Source: Deltaproteobacteria bacterium
GTDB lineage: Bacteria; Myxococcota; B64-G9
DNA: 61,880 bases
Direction: 5' to 3'
NCBI GenBank assembly: GCA_030622135.1
Contig: JAUXGL010000004.1
Coordinates: forward strand, 1-61,880
Of this stretch, positions 34,977-44,800 are shown piece by piece. The notes under the pieces were generated by a model. The model had not been told where the DNA came from and ran no database searches. It saw nothing but the letters and a program-made list of their open reading frames with translations. The stretch's first letter is position 1. Every line of letters starts with the position of its first letter. The translations under genes and the position numbers were made by a program.

Positions 34977-35584
34977 TGTGACACCCTCCATTCCCGTCTG
35001 ACGATCTTTTCGATCTTCTTCAGGCCGTAACGCAAACGCGATTTGACCGTACCCACCGAGATACCGAGCACCTCGGATATTTCAGAGAAGCTGAGCTCGT
35101 CGTAAACACGTAGTCGTATCACTTCAGCCTGGCGTCTCGGCAGGCGTCCGAGAACGGCTTCAATACGCCGTATCTCATCACCGGCTACAGCGCTCGAATC
35201 GGCTGCATTACGGTGGTCGTCAGAGAGGTCGCCAGTTTTGATGGAAACTTGAGATTTTTTTGTTCGGTTTCGCAGCAGGTCGATACACGCGTTGGTTGCC
35301 ATGCGGTAGATATAAGGAACAACCTGGGTGACGTTTTGGTGCCTTGCTCGATCGGTAAAAGCGCGAACTAATACGTCCTGGATAACGTCCTCGGCGTCTT
35401 GAGTGTTGCCTAATCTGCAAAAAGCAAACCAGACTAGCCGGTCCTGAAGCACATCGACAAGACTTTCAAATTCTCCTACACTTTGTGGCCAGCCGGGTAT
35501 TTGCGGTTGGTTGAGTGAAGATAGCTTTTCGGCGGAGTCCTGAAGCTCTTCTTTGATTATTGGCAAGACTACCATTATATTCAT
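34973..35584 (-). CDS. RNA polymerase ECF sigma factor
   Basis: 203 residues. Region 2 has AEDVIQDVLVRAFTDRA and YIYRMATNACIDLLRNR. Region 4 has RLPRRQAEVIRLRVYDELSF and EISEVLGISVGTVKSRL, a standard ECF helix-turn-helix. The N-terminus carries 40 extra residues. The start may be ATG 35575 rather than 35584, as the AGGA site is better spaced for it. It is coupled to the anti-sigma gene. A degraded copy of its region 4 lies 115 bases upstream of the start. Confidence 0.92.
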   Translation of the reverse strand: MNIMVVLPIIKEELQDSAEKLSSLNQPQIPGWPQSVGEFESLVDVLQDRLVWFAFCRLGNTQDAEDVIQDVLVRAFTDRARHQNVTQVVPYIYRMATNACIDLLRNRTKKSQVSIKTGDLSDDHRNAADSSAVAGDEIRRIEAVLGRLPRRQAEVIRLRVYDELSFSEISEVLGISVGTVKSRLRYGLKKIEKIVRREWRVSQ

Positions 35585-35699
35585 TTCCTAATTGAGCCGT
35601 GCTCTGCTATTTCCAGGTATTGGCGAGATCGAGTGTTTTGTTGAAATCGACCACTCCATAGCTGGTGTATATATCATATTTCTTCTTGCCAATATCGTC

Positions 35700-35747
35700 G
35701 GCGACTCGGCAGGTGTTCGAAAACGGCCTCAATACGCCGAATATCAT
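35700..35747 (-). pseudogene. Relic of an ECF sigma factor region 4
   Basis: 41 of 48 bases match 35131-35178 inside the intact ECF gene. The minus-strand frame reads NDIRRIEAVFEHLPSRRR, against DEIRRIEAVLGRLPRRQ in the gene, then stops a few codons later. There is no start or region 2, so this is a decayed fragment of a related gene. Confidence 0.7.
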
Positions 35748-35975
35748 TGTTTTGTGTATTCTGCAGACTATAACGAATTTGGAGAGATTATGGATCTAAA
35801 AAAATATTACCGATAGTTGGCAAAGCAGCGAGAAAAGCGTAATCCAGGAGATTATGTCAGGCAAAAGAAGGGCTAACTGCCTGTATTTATTGATGTGTTA
35901 ACCGACCGTATGCATGGAAGGGTTTTATATACCAAAGGGGGGTAAAAGAAAGCTTTTCACCATTTTGACTCGGTC

Positions 35976-35984
35976 TGATACAAT
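35976..35984 (+). promoter_or_regulatory. Extended -10 promoter for the FHA-transglycosylase gene
   Basis: TGATACAAT fits an extended -10 (TGnTATAAT with one change). No good -35 is visible. The leader would be about 50 bases. Confidence 0.4.
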
Positions 35985-36039
35985 TCGCGGGCGAGGCACG
36001 GCGGTGTACTAACCCCTTTGTTCCATTGAGGAATCATCC

Positions 36040-37821
36040 TTGGGAAGTTCTGCACGCATATCTCTCAAAGACAACCCGGGTCAGGAGTGGGAGTTGGGTG
36101 CCGCTCAAATCTTCATAGGGAGCGCGGATAGTAGTGATGTCCGCGTACCCGACGAGTACGTATCTCCCCGTCACAGCCGGATCTATTTCGAGAATGGAAG
36201 CTATGTTATCGAGGGTCTGGGCGATCCTCCCTTGATGGTCAATGGGCGACACGTCACCAAGCAGATTCTCAAAAATGGCGATGAGATTACAGTATCAGAT
36301 TTGAAATACCTTTTCAGTACCCAGGGTTCGTCCGGTTCCGCGCTTAGCCCGAGCACTCCGAGCCAACCGGGTTTTATTGGATCCACTCCCATTGCCGATT
36401 CCGATGCCGGAGAAAAAATTTGCCGGGTGATTTCCAACATCAATCCCGAGGACTACTACGAAGCCGGTGACTATGATTTATTCTTTGGCCGTTCAGAAGA
36501 CTGCGACGTAATCATCCCAGACGAGTACATTTCATCTCGGCAGTCTCGGATATACTCTCACGAGGGGCAATGCGTCATTGAAAACCTGGGTGAAAATCCT
36601 CTTTTGATAAACGGGCGGCCGGTCAAAACTCATGTATTGAGAAACCTGGATGAGATTACCATTTCAGTCAGGAAGTTCACCTTCCACGTTGAAAATCCCG
36701 GGGCCGGCACCGCCGATGCCACTATCATTTCCTCGGCCGAAGACATGTTCTCGGTCTTCGGCGACTCGGATGACGACGAGATCCGCAGACGCAGCCTGGA
36801 GATTGTACGTGCCTTTGAAAAGGCCCACAAAAAGACCAAGCGTCGCTATACCGGCATCATCATTGTCACCGCGATTTTGTTAGTGCTTTCCGGTGGAATT
36901 GCCTTTTACCAACATTCCCAACTGGGTGATCAGCGGGAGATTGCCGAAAACCTGTTCTATCGACTCAAGGAAATGGAGTTGAAGTACGCCAAAAGCGATA
37001 ACCAGGAAAACCTGGCCGAGCGCAAGAAGATGTTGAATGACTACGAAAAACTCCTCAAGCAACAGAAAATCTACAAGAAAATGAGCCGGGAAGACCGGTT
37101 GATCCTCAAGATGGCTCACATGTTTGGGGAATGCGCCATAAACATTCCGCAAGGATTTATCGACGAAGTGCACGAATACATCAATTGGTGGCAAACCGAT
37201 CCCGAAAACAAGCACCGCTTGAAAAACTCCATCACCCGGGCCAAAAAGAAAAAACTGGATCGCTACATCCCTGAAATCATGATGCAGCACGGCCTGCCTC
37301 CGCAGTATTTCTACCTGGCCCTGAACGAGACCAATTTCAACGAGAAAATAGTCGGGCCGAGCACCAGATATGGATTTGCCAAGGGCATGTGGCAGTTCAT
37401 TCCCGATACCGCCAGGAGGTTTGGCCTCGAAACCGGTCGCCTGGTCGAGGAGCCAAAATACGACCCCGGTGACGATCGCCATGACATACAAAAATCCACC
37501 AACGCCGCCGCCCGGTATATCCGGGACATTTACGAGACCAAAGCCAAGGCCTCCGGACTTTTGGTGATAGCTTCATACAATTGGGGGGAACACCGGGTAA
37601 TTCGTGCCGTCGATAAAATGCCCGACAATCCCCGCGAAAGAAACTTCTGGCGCCTGCTGACCGATTTTGGAAACCAACTCCCGGAAGAAACCCACAACTA
37701 CGTCTTCAGAATCTTCTCGGCCGCGGTCATTGGAGAAGATCCCCAACTCTTCGGCTTTGACTTTGAAAACCCCCTGGCCTGGACCAAAGAGACCGATCAT
37801 ACCGAAGAGGAAGCCGGCTAA
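36040..37821 (+). CDS. Two FHA domains, membrane helix and lytic transglycosylase domain; T6SS-linked
   Basis: 593 residues from TTG 36040, preceded by GAGG. Two tandem FHA domains span about residues 5-90 and 125-215. They are internal duplicates (VPDEYVSPRHSRIY and IPDEYISSRQSRIY). FHA1 has lost the Arg of the GR pair (FIGS), and FHA2 has Gln for the usual His in SRRH, so phosphopeptide binding may be altered. One membrane helix (TGIIIVTAILLVLSGGIAFY) is near residue 280. The periplasmic part is an SLT/MltD-like transglycosylase (GH23) with a catalytic Glu in ALNETNFNEK, then GFAKGMWQFIPDTARRFG and ASYNWGEHR. It probably opens peptidoglycan for T6SS assembly, controlled from the cytoplasm. 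It is convergent with tssJ. Confidence 0.9.
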   Translation: MGSSARISLKDNPGQEWELGAAQIFIGSADSSDVRVPDEYVSPRHSRIYFENGSYVIEGLGDPPLMVNGRHVTKQILKNGDEITVSDLKYLFSTQGSSGSALSPSTPSQPGFIGSTPIADSDAGEKICRVISNINPEDYYEAGDYDLFFGRSEDCDVIIPDEYISSRQSRIYSHEGQCVIENLGENPLLINGRPVKTHVLRNLDEITISVRKFTFHVENPGAGTADATIISSAEDMFSVFGDSDDDEIRRRSLEIVRAFEKAHKKTKRRYTGIIIVTAILLVLSGGIAFYQHSQLGDQREIAENLFYRLKEMELKYAKSDNQENLAERKKMLNDYEKLLKQQKIYKKMSREDRLILKMAHMFGECAINIPQGFIDEVHEYINWWQTDPENKHRLKNSITRAKKKKLDRYIPEIMMQHGLPPQYFYLALNETNFNEKIVGPSTRYGFAKGMWQFIPDTARRFGLETGRLVEEPKYDPGDDRHDIQKSTNAAARYIRDIYETKAKASGLLVIASYNWGEHRVIRAVDKMPDNPRERNFWRLLTDFGNQLPEETHNYVFRIFSAAVIGEDPQLFGFDFENPLAWTKETDHTEEEAG

Positions 37822-37905
37822 TCCGCTTATTTTTTGGGAGAGCGGGAACGACGATCCGGGGCCTTACCAAAAACCAATGCCTGTGCTAACACCCCACTTT
37901 GAAAC

Positions 37906-38631
37906 TCAGAGGTAAGGGTTGTCCCGTGGAGAATGTGCTTTGTTTTTCCTATGAGTTGGTTTGCCTGGTTGTTCTTTCTTCTCTTCAGTAGTTGCCTGAA
38001 TAATTGCCCGGGGACCCAATTTTAGCTCAAGATCCAATGGCTTGATGATGATTTCCTCTTCCTTCCATAGCCATGCCCCGGTCTTCTTGTGAATGATTGG
38101 TATGGGAATCACCTGGGTCATGTCTTTGGGCTTAGACTCGAAATACCCGGCGGTTATGCCCAGGTAGCGGGTATTTTCGGCCCGGTCCAGGGGGATGTTT
38201 TTAATCTCGGAGGGGCCGATTTCCACTCCTGTGTGGTCGGTTACGTCATCTCCTAAGGGATTTTCCTCACATTCCACCAGTTGCGACAGTTTTTCAGGAT
38301 TCTTGGCCCAAGCGTTGAATAGTTTGGTGTTGCCCAGTTGGTAAATGCACAAGACCAGGGTGTGGGCTTCGTTCTCGAACCAGTTCAGCTTGGGGTCGGC
38401 CTTGATACGCAGCTTGATGGCTTTTTCCTGAGCGGGAATCACCGCCTGGCTGCGCTGCTGGGGCGTGGCTGGTTTTTGCACAACGGCGCAGCCCACGGCA
38501 ACCAAGGCGATTATTGCCGGCAACCAGGCCTGGAATGCCCATTTTGCCTGATTATCCAGGGATCTGCCCGCAGAGCATAGGTAATTTCTGATAGGCGTCG
38601 AGTTCACCCATTTTCTTGCCTGGTTTTCCAT
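37906..38631 (-). CDS. tssJ: T6SS outer-membrane lipoprotein TssJ
   Basis: 241 residues from ATG 38631 with an AGGAGAG site. The N-region before the hydrophobic core is unusually long (about 35 residues). The lipobox is VAVGC. The mature part matches TssJ/VasD: IKLRIKADPKLNWFENEAHT, LCIYQLGNTKLFNAW and LDRAENTRYLGITAGYF. TssJ anchors the TssL-TssM membrane complex to the outer membrane. The C-terminal 40 residues are a basic extension. It is transcribed away from the rest of the cluster, with promoters in the 522-base gap. Confidence 0.88.
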   Translation of the reverse strand: MENQARKWVNSTPIRNYLCSAGRSLDNQAKWAFQAWLPAIIALVAVGCAVVQKPATPQQRSQAVIPAQEKAIKLRIKADPKLNWFENEAHTLVLCIYQLGNTKLFNAWAKNPEKLSQLVECEENPLGDDVTDHTGVEIGPSEIKNIPLDRAENTRYLGITAGYFESKPKDMTQVIPIPIIHKKTGAWLWKEEEIIIKPLDLELKLGPRAIIQATTEEKKEQPGKPTHRKNKAHSPRDNPYL

Positions 38632-38703
38632 GGGTTAATGCTCTCCTGTGTTTGGTCGGAAATCACCCAACCATTAGTTGGTAAGCCCGCAACGTAGTGG
38701 TTA

Positions 38704-38733
38704 ATAATTAGGCGAGAAACCCGGTATTGTCAA
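38704..38733 (-). promoter_or_regulatory. Candidate tssJ promoter
   Basis: TTGACA (38728-38733, minus) with AATTAT 18 bases downstream. The -35 is perfect and the -10 weak. Confidence 0.4.
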
Positions 38734-38935
38734 CTATCTATAATAAGCCCCAATCAACCACCATGCCCACAAGAATCGGAGTAAGCCAATGACTACCCAA
38801 AGGAACTCGCGATGTCCGTTGCCACAGTTACGGTGAACGAATTGGCACACCGGCCTCGCGCAAGGTGCCAACGGTGCGCGGTTGATTGGGGTTGCCGCGA
38901 AAGGTGGGTGGGAGATCTTGGTTGCCCGTAATTGG

Positions 38936-38964
38936 TTGACATTGAACGAAAACTGGAATACATA
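38936..38964 (+). promoter_or_regulatory. Candidate promoter of the tssK-led operon
   Basis: TTGACA, a 17-base spacer and TACATA, about 190 bases before tssK. The -35 is perfect and the -10 weak. Confidence 0.42.
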
Positions 38965-39153
38965 GCCACCCAAACTGTCTGATGAATTATGCAGATGGTG
39001 CGGTGTCAGGTTTTCATGGATTTCAAGGGAGGGCAGACTTCTGAAATGCCAATAAACCGACCGCATCGAAGTACAGAGAAGTGGAGCTGATTCGATGTAT
39101 TTGGGCACCAACGGGATCAGAGAGTCGGGAGCTGATCGGACAGGAGCGCGAAA

Positions 39154-40515
39154 GTGAATGCCGACAGGCCGATTTTCTGGCATCAGGGTCTGTTTTTGCA
39201 ACCCCAACATTTACAGCTCAACGACCGGTACCAGAGCTCGCTGGTCACCTCCCTGATCCGCTACGCCGGGACCCATTTGTTTGGAGTAGCCGACCTCCAG
39301 ATACAGGCGTCGAGCCTGGCCAATCAGCAGTTCGAGATACTTAAAGGAGAGTTCATCTTTCCCGACGGTACCCCGGCGGTTTTCCCGGGCAATACGGTCA
39401 TCAAGCCGCGATCCTTCGATGGAGCCTGGCAAGAGGCCGGCAAACCGTTTCCGGTTTACCTGGGGCTGCGCAAATGGAGCGCCAACGGCGAAAACGTTAC
39501 CGTGGTCTCCCAACCGGAAGAAATGGCCCGGGTGAACAGCCGCTTCGCCACCACTGACGATCCCGACGATGTCAACGATCATCACGGCAAGGGGCCCCCG
39601 GCCAAGGTCAAGCGCCTCAACCATGTAGTCAGGTTGTTCTGGGAAACCGAGAGGGACATGATGGACGAATACTCCCTGATTCCCATCGCCCAACTGGAGC
39701 GCGACGGGGGGGAGATCCGGCTGTCGAGACACTTTGTTCCGCCCAGCCTGACCATGGCCGCCTCGGAAAAACTGCTCAAAACCTTAAAGGACATCCGCGA
39801 TCAAGTCTCCTCGCGTAGCCGCCAGCTCGAGCAATACAAGAGCACCAAGGAAGTGCACTCATTGTTATTGGCGCTGTATGCGCTCAACCGGAACGTCCCG
39901 GTCCTGAACCAGCTCAACGAGACCAAGGATGTTCACCCCTGGGTGGTTTACGGGACACTCCGGCAGCTGGTGGGTGAGCTGTCCACGTTTGTATCCGGCC
40001 GGAGCGCGACCGGGGAAGGGTCTGATGGCACGTCGGCCCTGCCGCCCTACAACCACCAGAACTGCTGGCCGTGCTTCTCGGCCGCGCATCAGCTCATCGG
40101 CAGGCTGCTCGAGGGCCTGGTGTCCGGGCCCGAGCACCTGATCCGGATGGATTTTGACGGCAACTACTACAACGCCAGCATACCCAAGGATCTGATTGAT
40201 CCGCAGAACGCCTTCTGGCTGGTTCTGCAGACCGAGAGCAACGCCGCCGTGGTCAAGAGCGCCGTCGGCCAGGTGGTCAAGCTGGCCACCTCCCAGACCT
40301 TACCCACTCTGATCGCCCGGGCGCTGCCCGGCATTTCGCTTAGCTACCATCCGGGAACTCCGCCGGGCTTGCCCCAACGCACCAACACCCACTTCTTCCG
40401 CATAGACACCAATAGCCGCTTATGGGCCGGCGTAGAGCAAACCGAGGGTCTGCTCCTGTACTGGGACCGATCGCCAGCCGACCTGGTGGCCGAGATAATC
40501 GTGGCGAAGGAATAA
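39154..40515 (+). CDS. tssK: T6SS baseplate subunit TssK
   Basis: 453 residues from GTG 39154 with AGGAG nearby, the usual length for TssK. The N-terminus has the family signature PIFWHQGLFLQPQHLQLND. The shoulder and neck helices follow (MAASEKLLKTLKDIRDQVSSR), then the C-terminal receptor-binding-like domain ending LLLYWDRSPADLVAEIIVAK. TssK trimers join the baseplate to the membrane complex through TssL and TssM. It is the first gene of the plus-strand T6SS operon, and tssL follows after five bases. Confidence 0.95.
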   Translation: MNADRPIFWHQGLFLQPQHLQLNDRYQSSLVTSLIRYAGTHLFGVADLQIQASSLANQQFEILKGEFIFPDGTPAVFPGNTVIKPRSFDGAWQEAGKPFPVYLGLRKWSANGENVTVVSQPEEMARVNSRFATTDDPDDVNDHHGKGPPAKVKRLNHVVRLFWETERDMMDEYSLIPIAQLERDGGEIRLSRHFVPPSLTMAASEKLLKTLKDIRDQVSSRSRQLEQYKSTKEVHSLLLALYALNRNVPVLNQLNETKDVHPWVVYGTLRQLVGELSTFVSGRSATGEGSDGTSALPPYNHQNCWPCFSAAHQLIGRLLEGLVSGPEHLIRMDFDGNYYNASIPKDLIDPQNAFWLVLQTESNAAVVKSAVGQVVKLATSQTLPTLIARALPGISLSYHPGTPPGLPQRTNTHFFRIDTNSRLWAGVEQTEGLLLYWDRSPADLVAEIIVAKE

Positions 40516-40520
40516 GCCTG

Positions 40521-41810
40521 ATGTCTCTGATCGCTTGTTTCCAGGAAGTCATCGCATACACTTCGTATCTGATCGAGAGCGAGGACCGCTCCGGCCTTTC
40601 CTTCGAGGCGGTCAGAGGCGATCTGGATAAATTATTCGCCGAGGCCGACCAGATCGGTCAGAGCTATCCAGCGGGTACGCCCGGCAGCCAGATACCCGTG
40701 GTTGCCGATCCGCCTCCGGCCGGAGGCGGAAATCTCACGCCGCAGACAGACTCGGCCGCCAGGACGGTATTGAGACCCGCGGTTCAGGTATCGAACCCGG
40801 TATTGATCATAGAGAGTGCCCAGGGGTCTTCCTCCGTGGAGGTCAACCGGGACCCATTCGTGCTGGGCCGAGCTATAGAGTGCAACGCCGTGATCAATGA
40901 CAATCTGGCATCTCGCAGACACTGCCGGATTGATCACAGAAACGACGGCTTATGGTACGTGGTGGATCTCAAATCGGGAAACGGCACAGAGGTCAACAAC
41001 CAGCCCATCGAGCAGCAGGTGCTTAGCGACGGAGACAAGCTGCGGGTGGGTGATACCTTCATTACCTTCAACCTGGCGGTCACCGACCAGCCGGCAGCCC
41101 CCATGCACTCAGCGCATGAACCGGTCACCTCCGCCCCCCCGGCGCCGGCTTTCCCACCCGCTGCAAGACCCCGTACGTCTTCGGTCGCCGGCGAGGTCGG
41201 CGTAGTCACATCCGCCTCCCCGGCGCCGGCTTTCCCACCCGCTGCAAGACCTCGTACGTCTTCGGCCGCCGGCGAGGACGGCGTAAGTGCCACCGACTAC
41301 GAAAACGCCAAGTTTGCCGTGTGTGCCTGGGTGGATGAAGCCATCCTGACCTCCTCCTGGGAAGGTCGAATGGAATGGCTCAAACAGCCTTTGCAGCGAC
41401 GTTTTTTCAATACCACCAACGCCGGCGAGGAGTTCGTCGAGCGCTTGCGGAAACTCGGGCCTGAGAAAAAATCGGTACGGGAAATCTACTCCCTGTGCCT
41501 GGCCATGGGATTCACCGGACCCTTCTACCAGGACGACACCGCTGCCTTGGAAGAGCTCAAGCAGCATAATTACCAGCACTTGTGGGGCGGCAAACCCGGC
41601 GATCAGGAACTTATGGGAAAGTCCCTTTTCCCGGCAGCCTACCCAACCAGCATGCCGCTGAAAAAGGGAAGCCAGAAGAAGTGGAAGTGGCAACCCCTGG
41701 TAAGCCTGGGCCTGATTTTCGGTACGCCGTTGCTGGTGCTGATCCTGTACTGGATCTATAGCGGCATTCTTGACGGCATGGTTCAAGGCATTCTGGAGTC
41801 AGCCCAGTAG
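40521..41810 (+). CDS. tssL: T6SS membrane protein TssL with FHA domain inserted in the DotU fold
   Basis: 429 residues, against about 220-260 for a plain TssL. Residues 1-45 (LIACFQEVIAYTSYLIES) are the first DotU helix. Residues 90-195 are an FHA domain with intact binding motifs (FVLGRAIECN, ASRRHCRI, GNGTEVNN). A Pro/Ala linker follows, made of two 27-residue repeats (PAPAFPPAARPRTSS in each). The DotU fold then resumes with FAVCAWVDEAILTS, EEFVERLRKLG and IYSLCLAMGFTGPF and ends in the single membrane helix (LGLIFGTPLLVLILYWIY). The FHA domain faces the cytoplasm, where the DotU part contacts TssK, so phosphothreonine binding could gate baseplate docking (inference). Confidence 0.92.
   Translation: MSLIACFQEVIAYTSYLIESEDRSGLSFEAVRGDLDKLFAEADQIGQSYPAGTPGSQIPVVADPPPAGGGNLTPQTDSAARTVLRPAVQVSNPVLIIESAQGSSSVEVNRDPFVLGRAIECNAVINDNLASRRHCRIDHRNDGLWYVVDLKSGNGTEVNNQPIEQQVLSDGDKLRVGDTFITFNLAVTDQPAAPMHSAHEPVTSAPPAPAFPPAARPRTSSVAGEVGVVTSASPAPAFPPAARPRTSSAAGEDGVSATDYENAKFAVCAWVDEAILTSSWEGRMEWLKQPLQRRFFNTTNAGEEFVERLRKLGPEKKSVREIYSLCLAMGFTGPFYQDDTAALEELKQHNYQHLWGGKPGDQELMGKSLFPAAYPTSMPLKKGSQKKWKWQPLVSLGLIFGTPLLVLILYWIYSGILDGMVQGILESAQ
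41130..41291 (+). repeat. In-frame 81-bp tandem repeat in tssL
   Basis: Units 41130-41210 and 41211-41291 differ at only a few bases. Each encodes a 27-residue Pro/Ala-rich linker segment between the FHA domain and the second DotU part. Confidence 0.9.
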
Positions 41811-41838
41811 AGCAGCGAAAGGTCACCGAGGGACACGG

Positions 41839-44800
41839 ATGAGGAGATACGTCAAGCCGGCATTGATCCTGACCGCCATCGTACTTGTCATTCTGGTCAT
41901 TTGCATCATGGCGAGAACCTGGGGCGAGTGGCAGTGGATCTCGGTGGCGATCCTCGGCGTGGGAATGTCCGCTTTGGCCCTGGGGATCTTCTTTCTGAAG
42001 AAATGGCTTTTTCGGCGCAGTGACAAGAAGTTCGTCGGCGGCATCATGGACGAAGAGGAGGATGCCGCCAAACATGTGGTTGCCGCGGACCAGCAGGCCA
42101 TAGGCGATCTGCAGAAGCGCTGGAAAGACGCCATGGAGGCGCTCAGGCGCGCCCACATGAAAAAGAAGGGACAGGCCTACCAGGTGCAGCCCTGGTTTAT
42201 GATCATGGGCGAGCCGGGTTCGGGGAAGACCGCGGCCATCAAGGGCTCGCGGCTGCATTCTGCACTGACCGACGTGAGCCCGTCCTCGGCAACCTCGGGA
42301 ACCGGCAACTGTGACTGGTGGTTCTTCGAGAAATCCCTGATTTTGGACACGGCGGGACGTTACACCGTTTGGGCCGATGAAGATCAGGACAAGCCGGAGT
42401 GGCGCGAGTTCGTGATGCTTCTGGCCAAGTATCGCAAGAGAAAACCCATCAACGGCCTGATTGTCACCGTGGCGGCCGACAAGCTGGTGAATGCCGAGCC
42501 CGACGCCCTGGCCGATTACGGCCGCACCATCCGCCGCCGCATCAACGAGTTGATGCGTGCCTTTGGAACCCGGTTTCCGGTATATGTGCTGGTTACCAAG
42601 ATCGATCAGATGTTCGGGGTGATGGCCTTATGCGATCAGCTTCCCGAGGAGGCCCTGGGTTCAGCCATGGGCCGCGCCAACTCGGCCTTGAGAGCGGACG
42701 CGGTCGGTGTGCTGGAAAGGACTTTCGTCGAGATCCCTGATCGCATCCGGGGCCTGGAAGTGCTGCTTCTGCACCGCGGAGAAGAGCCCGACCCCGGAAT
42801 CTTGCTTCTGCCCGAAGAGTTTGCCAAGCTCAAGCCCGGCCTGGGACGTTTCGTGGAGGCGATTTTCCAAAAGAGCGGGTACCACGAAGATCCCATCCTG
42901 AGAGGGATCTACTTCTCCAGTGCCAGGCAGGAGACCTCCGATGTCAAGCTGCCGGCATCCCTGAGTGCTTTCCAGTCGAGCCAGAAGGAGCGTCCGGGCG
43001 GCTTCAGGGGGCTGTTTCTGAGGGATTTCTTCTCCAAAATTCTGCCGGGTGACAAGGAGCTGTTGGCCCCCCTGATGGAGGCGGTGGCCACCCAGCGCAA
43101 AATCAAGACCATCGGTGTGGCTGCATGGATAGCCATCATGATCTTCATCGCGGGATTGCTGACCATTTCGTTCTTCAAGAACCTGGGTATCATTGATTCT
43201 TTCAAGCACGATCTGGAGTTTCCCTCACTGGAAGCCGGCGGGGAAGTTGACGCCCAGGAGGCCAAACAGGAAGAAAACGCCGACCGCATGGCTAAATTCC
43301 AGGCCAAGCTCACCAAGTTGCATAAGGAGACCGAGAAAGGCATTCCCATTGATATGGGCCTGGATGCCAGCGAAAGGCTGACCGAGGCGGCCAAGAAGGC
43401 TTTCTGTCAGTTACTGCGTAAGCACTTCCTGGACGAACTGGATAAGAGAATCACCGACAATATCAAAAACCTGTCGGTGGAAGCCTCTAAAGAATTCATA
43501 GGCAAATACGCCGAGCATCTGCAAACCCGGGTTGGCCTGCTGAAGACCAGGCTGAGCAAAGACCAGGACGGGGACCAACTGCTGAAGGAATTGAAAAGCG
43601 CCTCTGAAAGCATCTTCAAAGACCTGAGGGCCATCGACGTAAGGCTTATCCCGGATATGGTCTCCGAGCACATGTTTGCCCTCTACCAGGGTTACCTGCT
43701 GTGGGATCAGAACCGCGAGATGCTGGAGCAAGAAAAAACAGACCTGACCGGAAATCTGATAACCTTGGCGGTCAAGGGCGAGAATCTCAACTGGTTGGTC
43801 GGCTGGGCCAACCTGCTGCCGGACATCAAAAAAATCACCATGGCCCAGTTCTGGGGACGCGAAACAGAGGCAGCGGAATATAACTACGTTCCCAGGGCCT
43901 ATACCCGCGAGGGGCAAAAGAAAATTTTCGGGTTCATTGATCGCACCCTGGAACTGCTGGTGGACGATGACATCAACCACGGCAAGCTGCTTGGCCGCAA
44001 GAATAAATTCCAGAACTGGTATCAAAGCCAATACCTGAAGGCCTGGCGCAGGTTCTGTAAGAATTTCATACTGGATTCCCGGCAGCTTGAGGAATCCGAA
44101 CGCATCCAGTTGGCCCAGGACATGGGAGATCCTAAGAAGAATCCTTACTTCAGGTTGCTAGACAGCATGGCAGACCACCTGTCGGACTTGCCCCATAAGG
44201 ACGAAGCACAAAAGTGGGTCAAGTGGGCGACTGAATTCCCACGTAATCGGAAATTGGCTGAGGGTGTTTTGATGGCCAACAAAGAGGGGAGTACGGCAGA
44301 CGACGAGAAACCGAATCAACGCCGCTTTTCAGATAAAGCGATAACAGCCAAAATGCCACAGAAGCTGGCAGCCTATGTGAAATGGCTGAAAGAAGTCGGC
44401 AAGAAGGTCAAGTCGGACAAGGACACTTACAAGATGTTCTCCAAGCTCTATCAACGCGAGCGGTCGAACCCCCTATTTGAATCCTATACCGCATACAAGA
44501 AGATCGAACGCCTTTATAACCAGTCTCGAGAAAGAAACCCCTACCTGGCGTTGCTGGCCGGGCCCGTGGCTTACCAGCTCAACTACGCGGGGGCAGTGAC
44601 CCGTGACAGGATCCAGGAGCAATGGAGAGAAAAGGTGTTGTCCCGGGCAGACGGCTTGAGCGGGCCGGATCTCAAGGATGCACTGTTCGGAGAGGGCGGA
44701 GTGGTCCGGAAATTCGTCAAGGAGAGCCCGGGTAGTACCTTCATTGAATATCAGGCCACCAGCGGCAGATACGTGCCCAAGAGGGCCCTGGGCAACCGCT

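Larger units (their letters stand above)
35585..36039. other. Intergenic gap with a gene relic and a promoter
   Basis: These 455 bases lie between the divergent ECF sigma gene and the FHA-transglycosylase gene. They hold the sigma-factor relic at 35700-35747 and an extended -10 promoter at 35976-35984. A 74-codon plus-strand frame at 35592-35816 crosses the relic antisense and is not believed. Confidence 0.6.
38632..39153. other. Divergent T6SS promoter region
   Basis: This 522-base gap separates tssJ from tssK. It holds one candidate promoter each way (38704-38733 minus, 38936-38964 plus) and a perfect TATAAT at 38739-38744 without a -35. A minus-strand frame across 38734-39210 has no recognisable protein features and is not called. 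Confidence 0.55.

Noticed and set aside
35592..35816. 74-codon plus-strand frame upstream of the FHA-transglycosylase gene
   Set aside because: It lies antisense to a sigma-factor relic and has no recognisable features.
38734..39210. 158-codon minus-strand frame between tssJ and tssK
   Set aside because: No ribosome site or protein-like pattern, it runs into tssK and crosses two promoter candidates.
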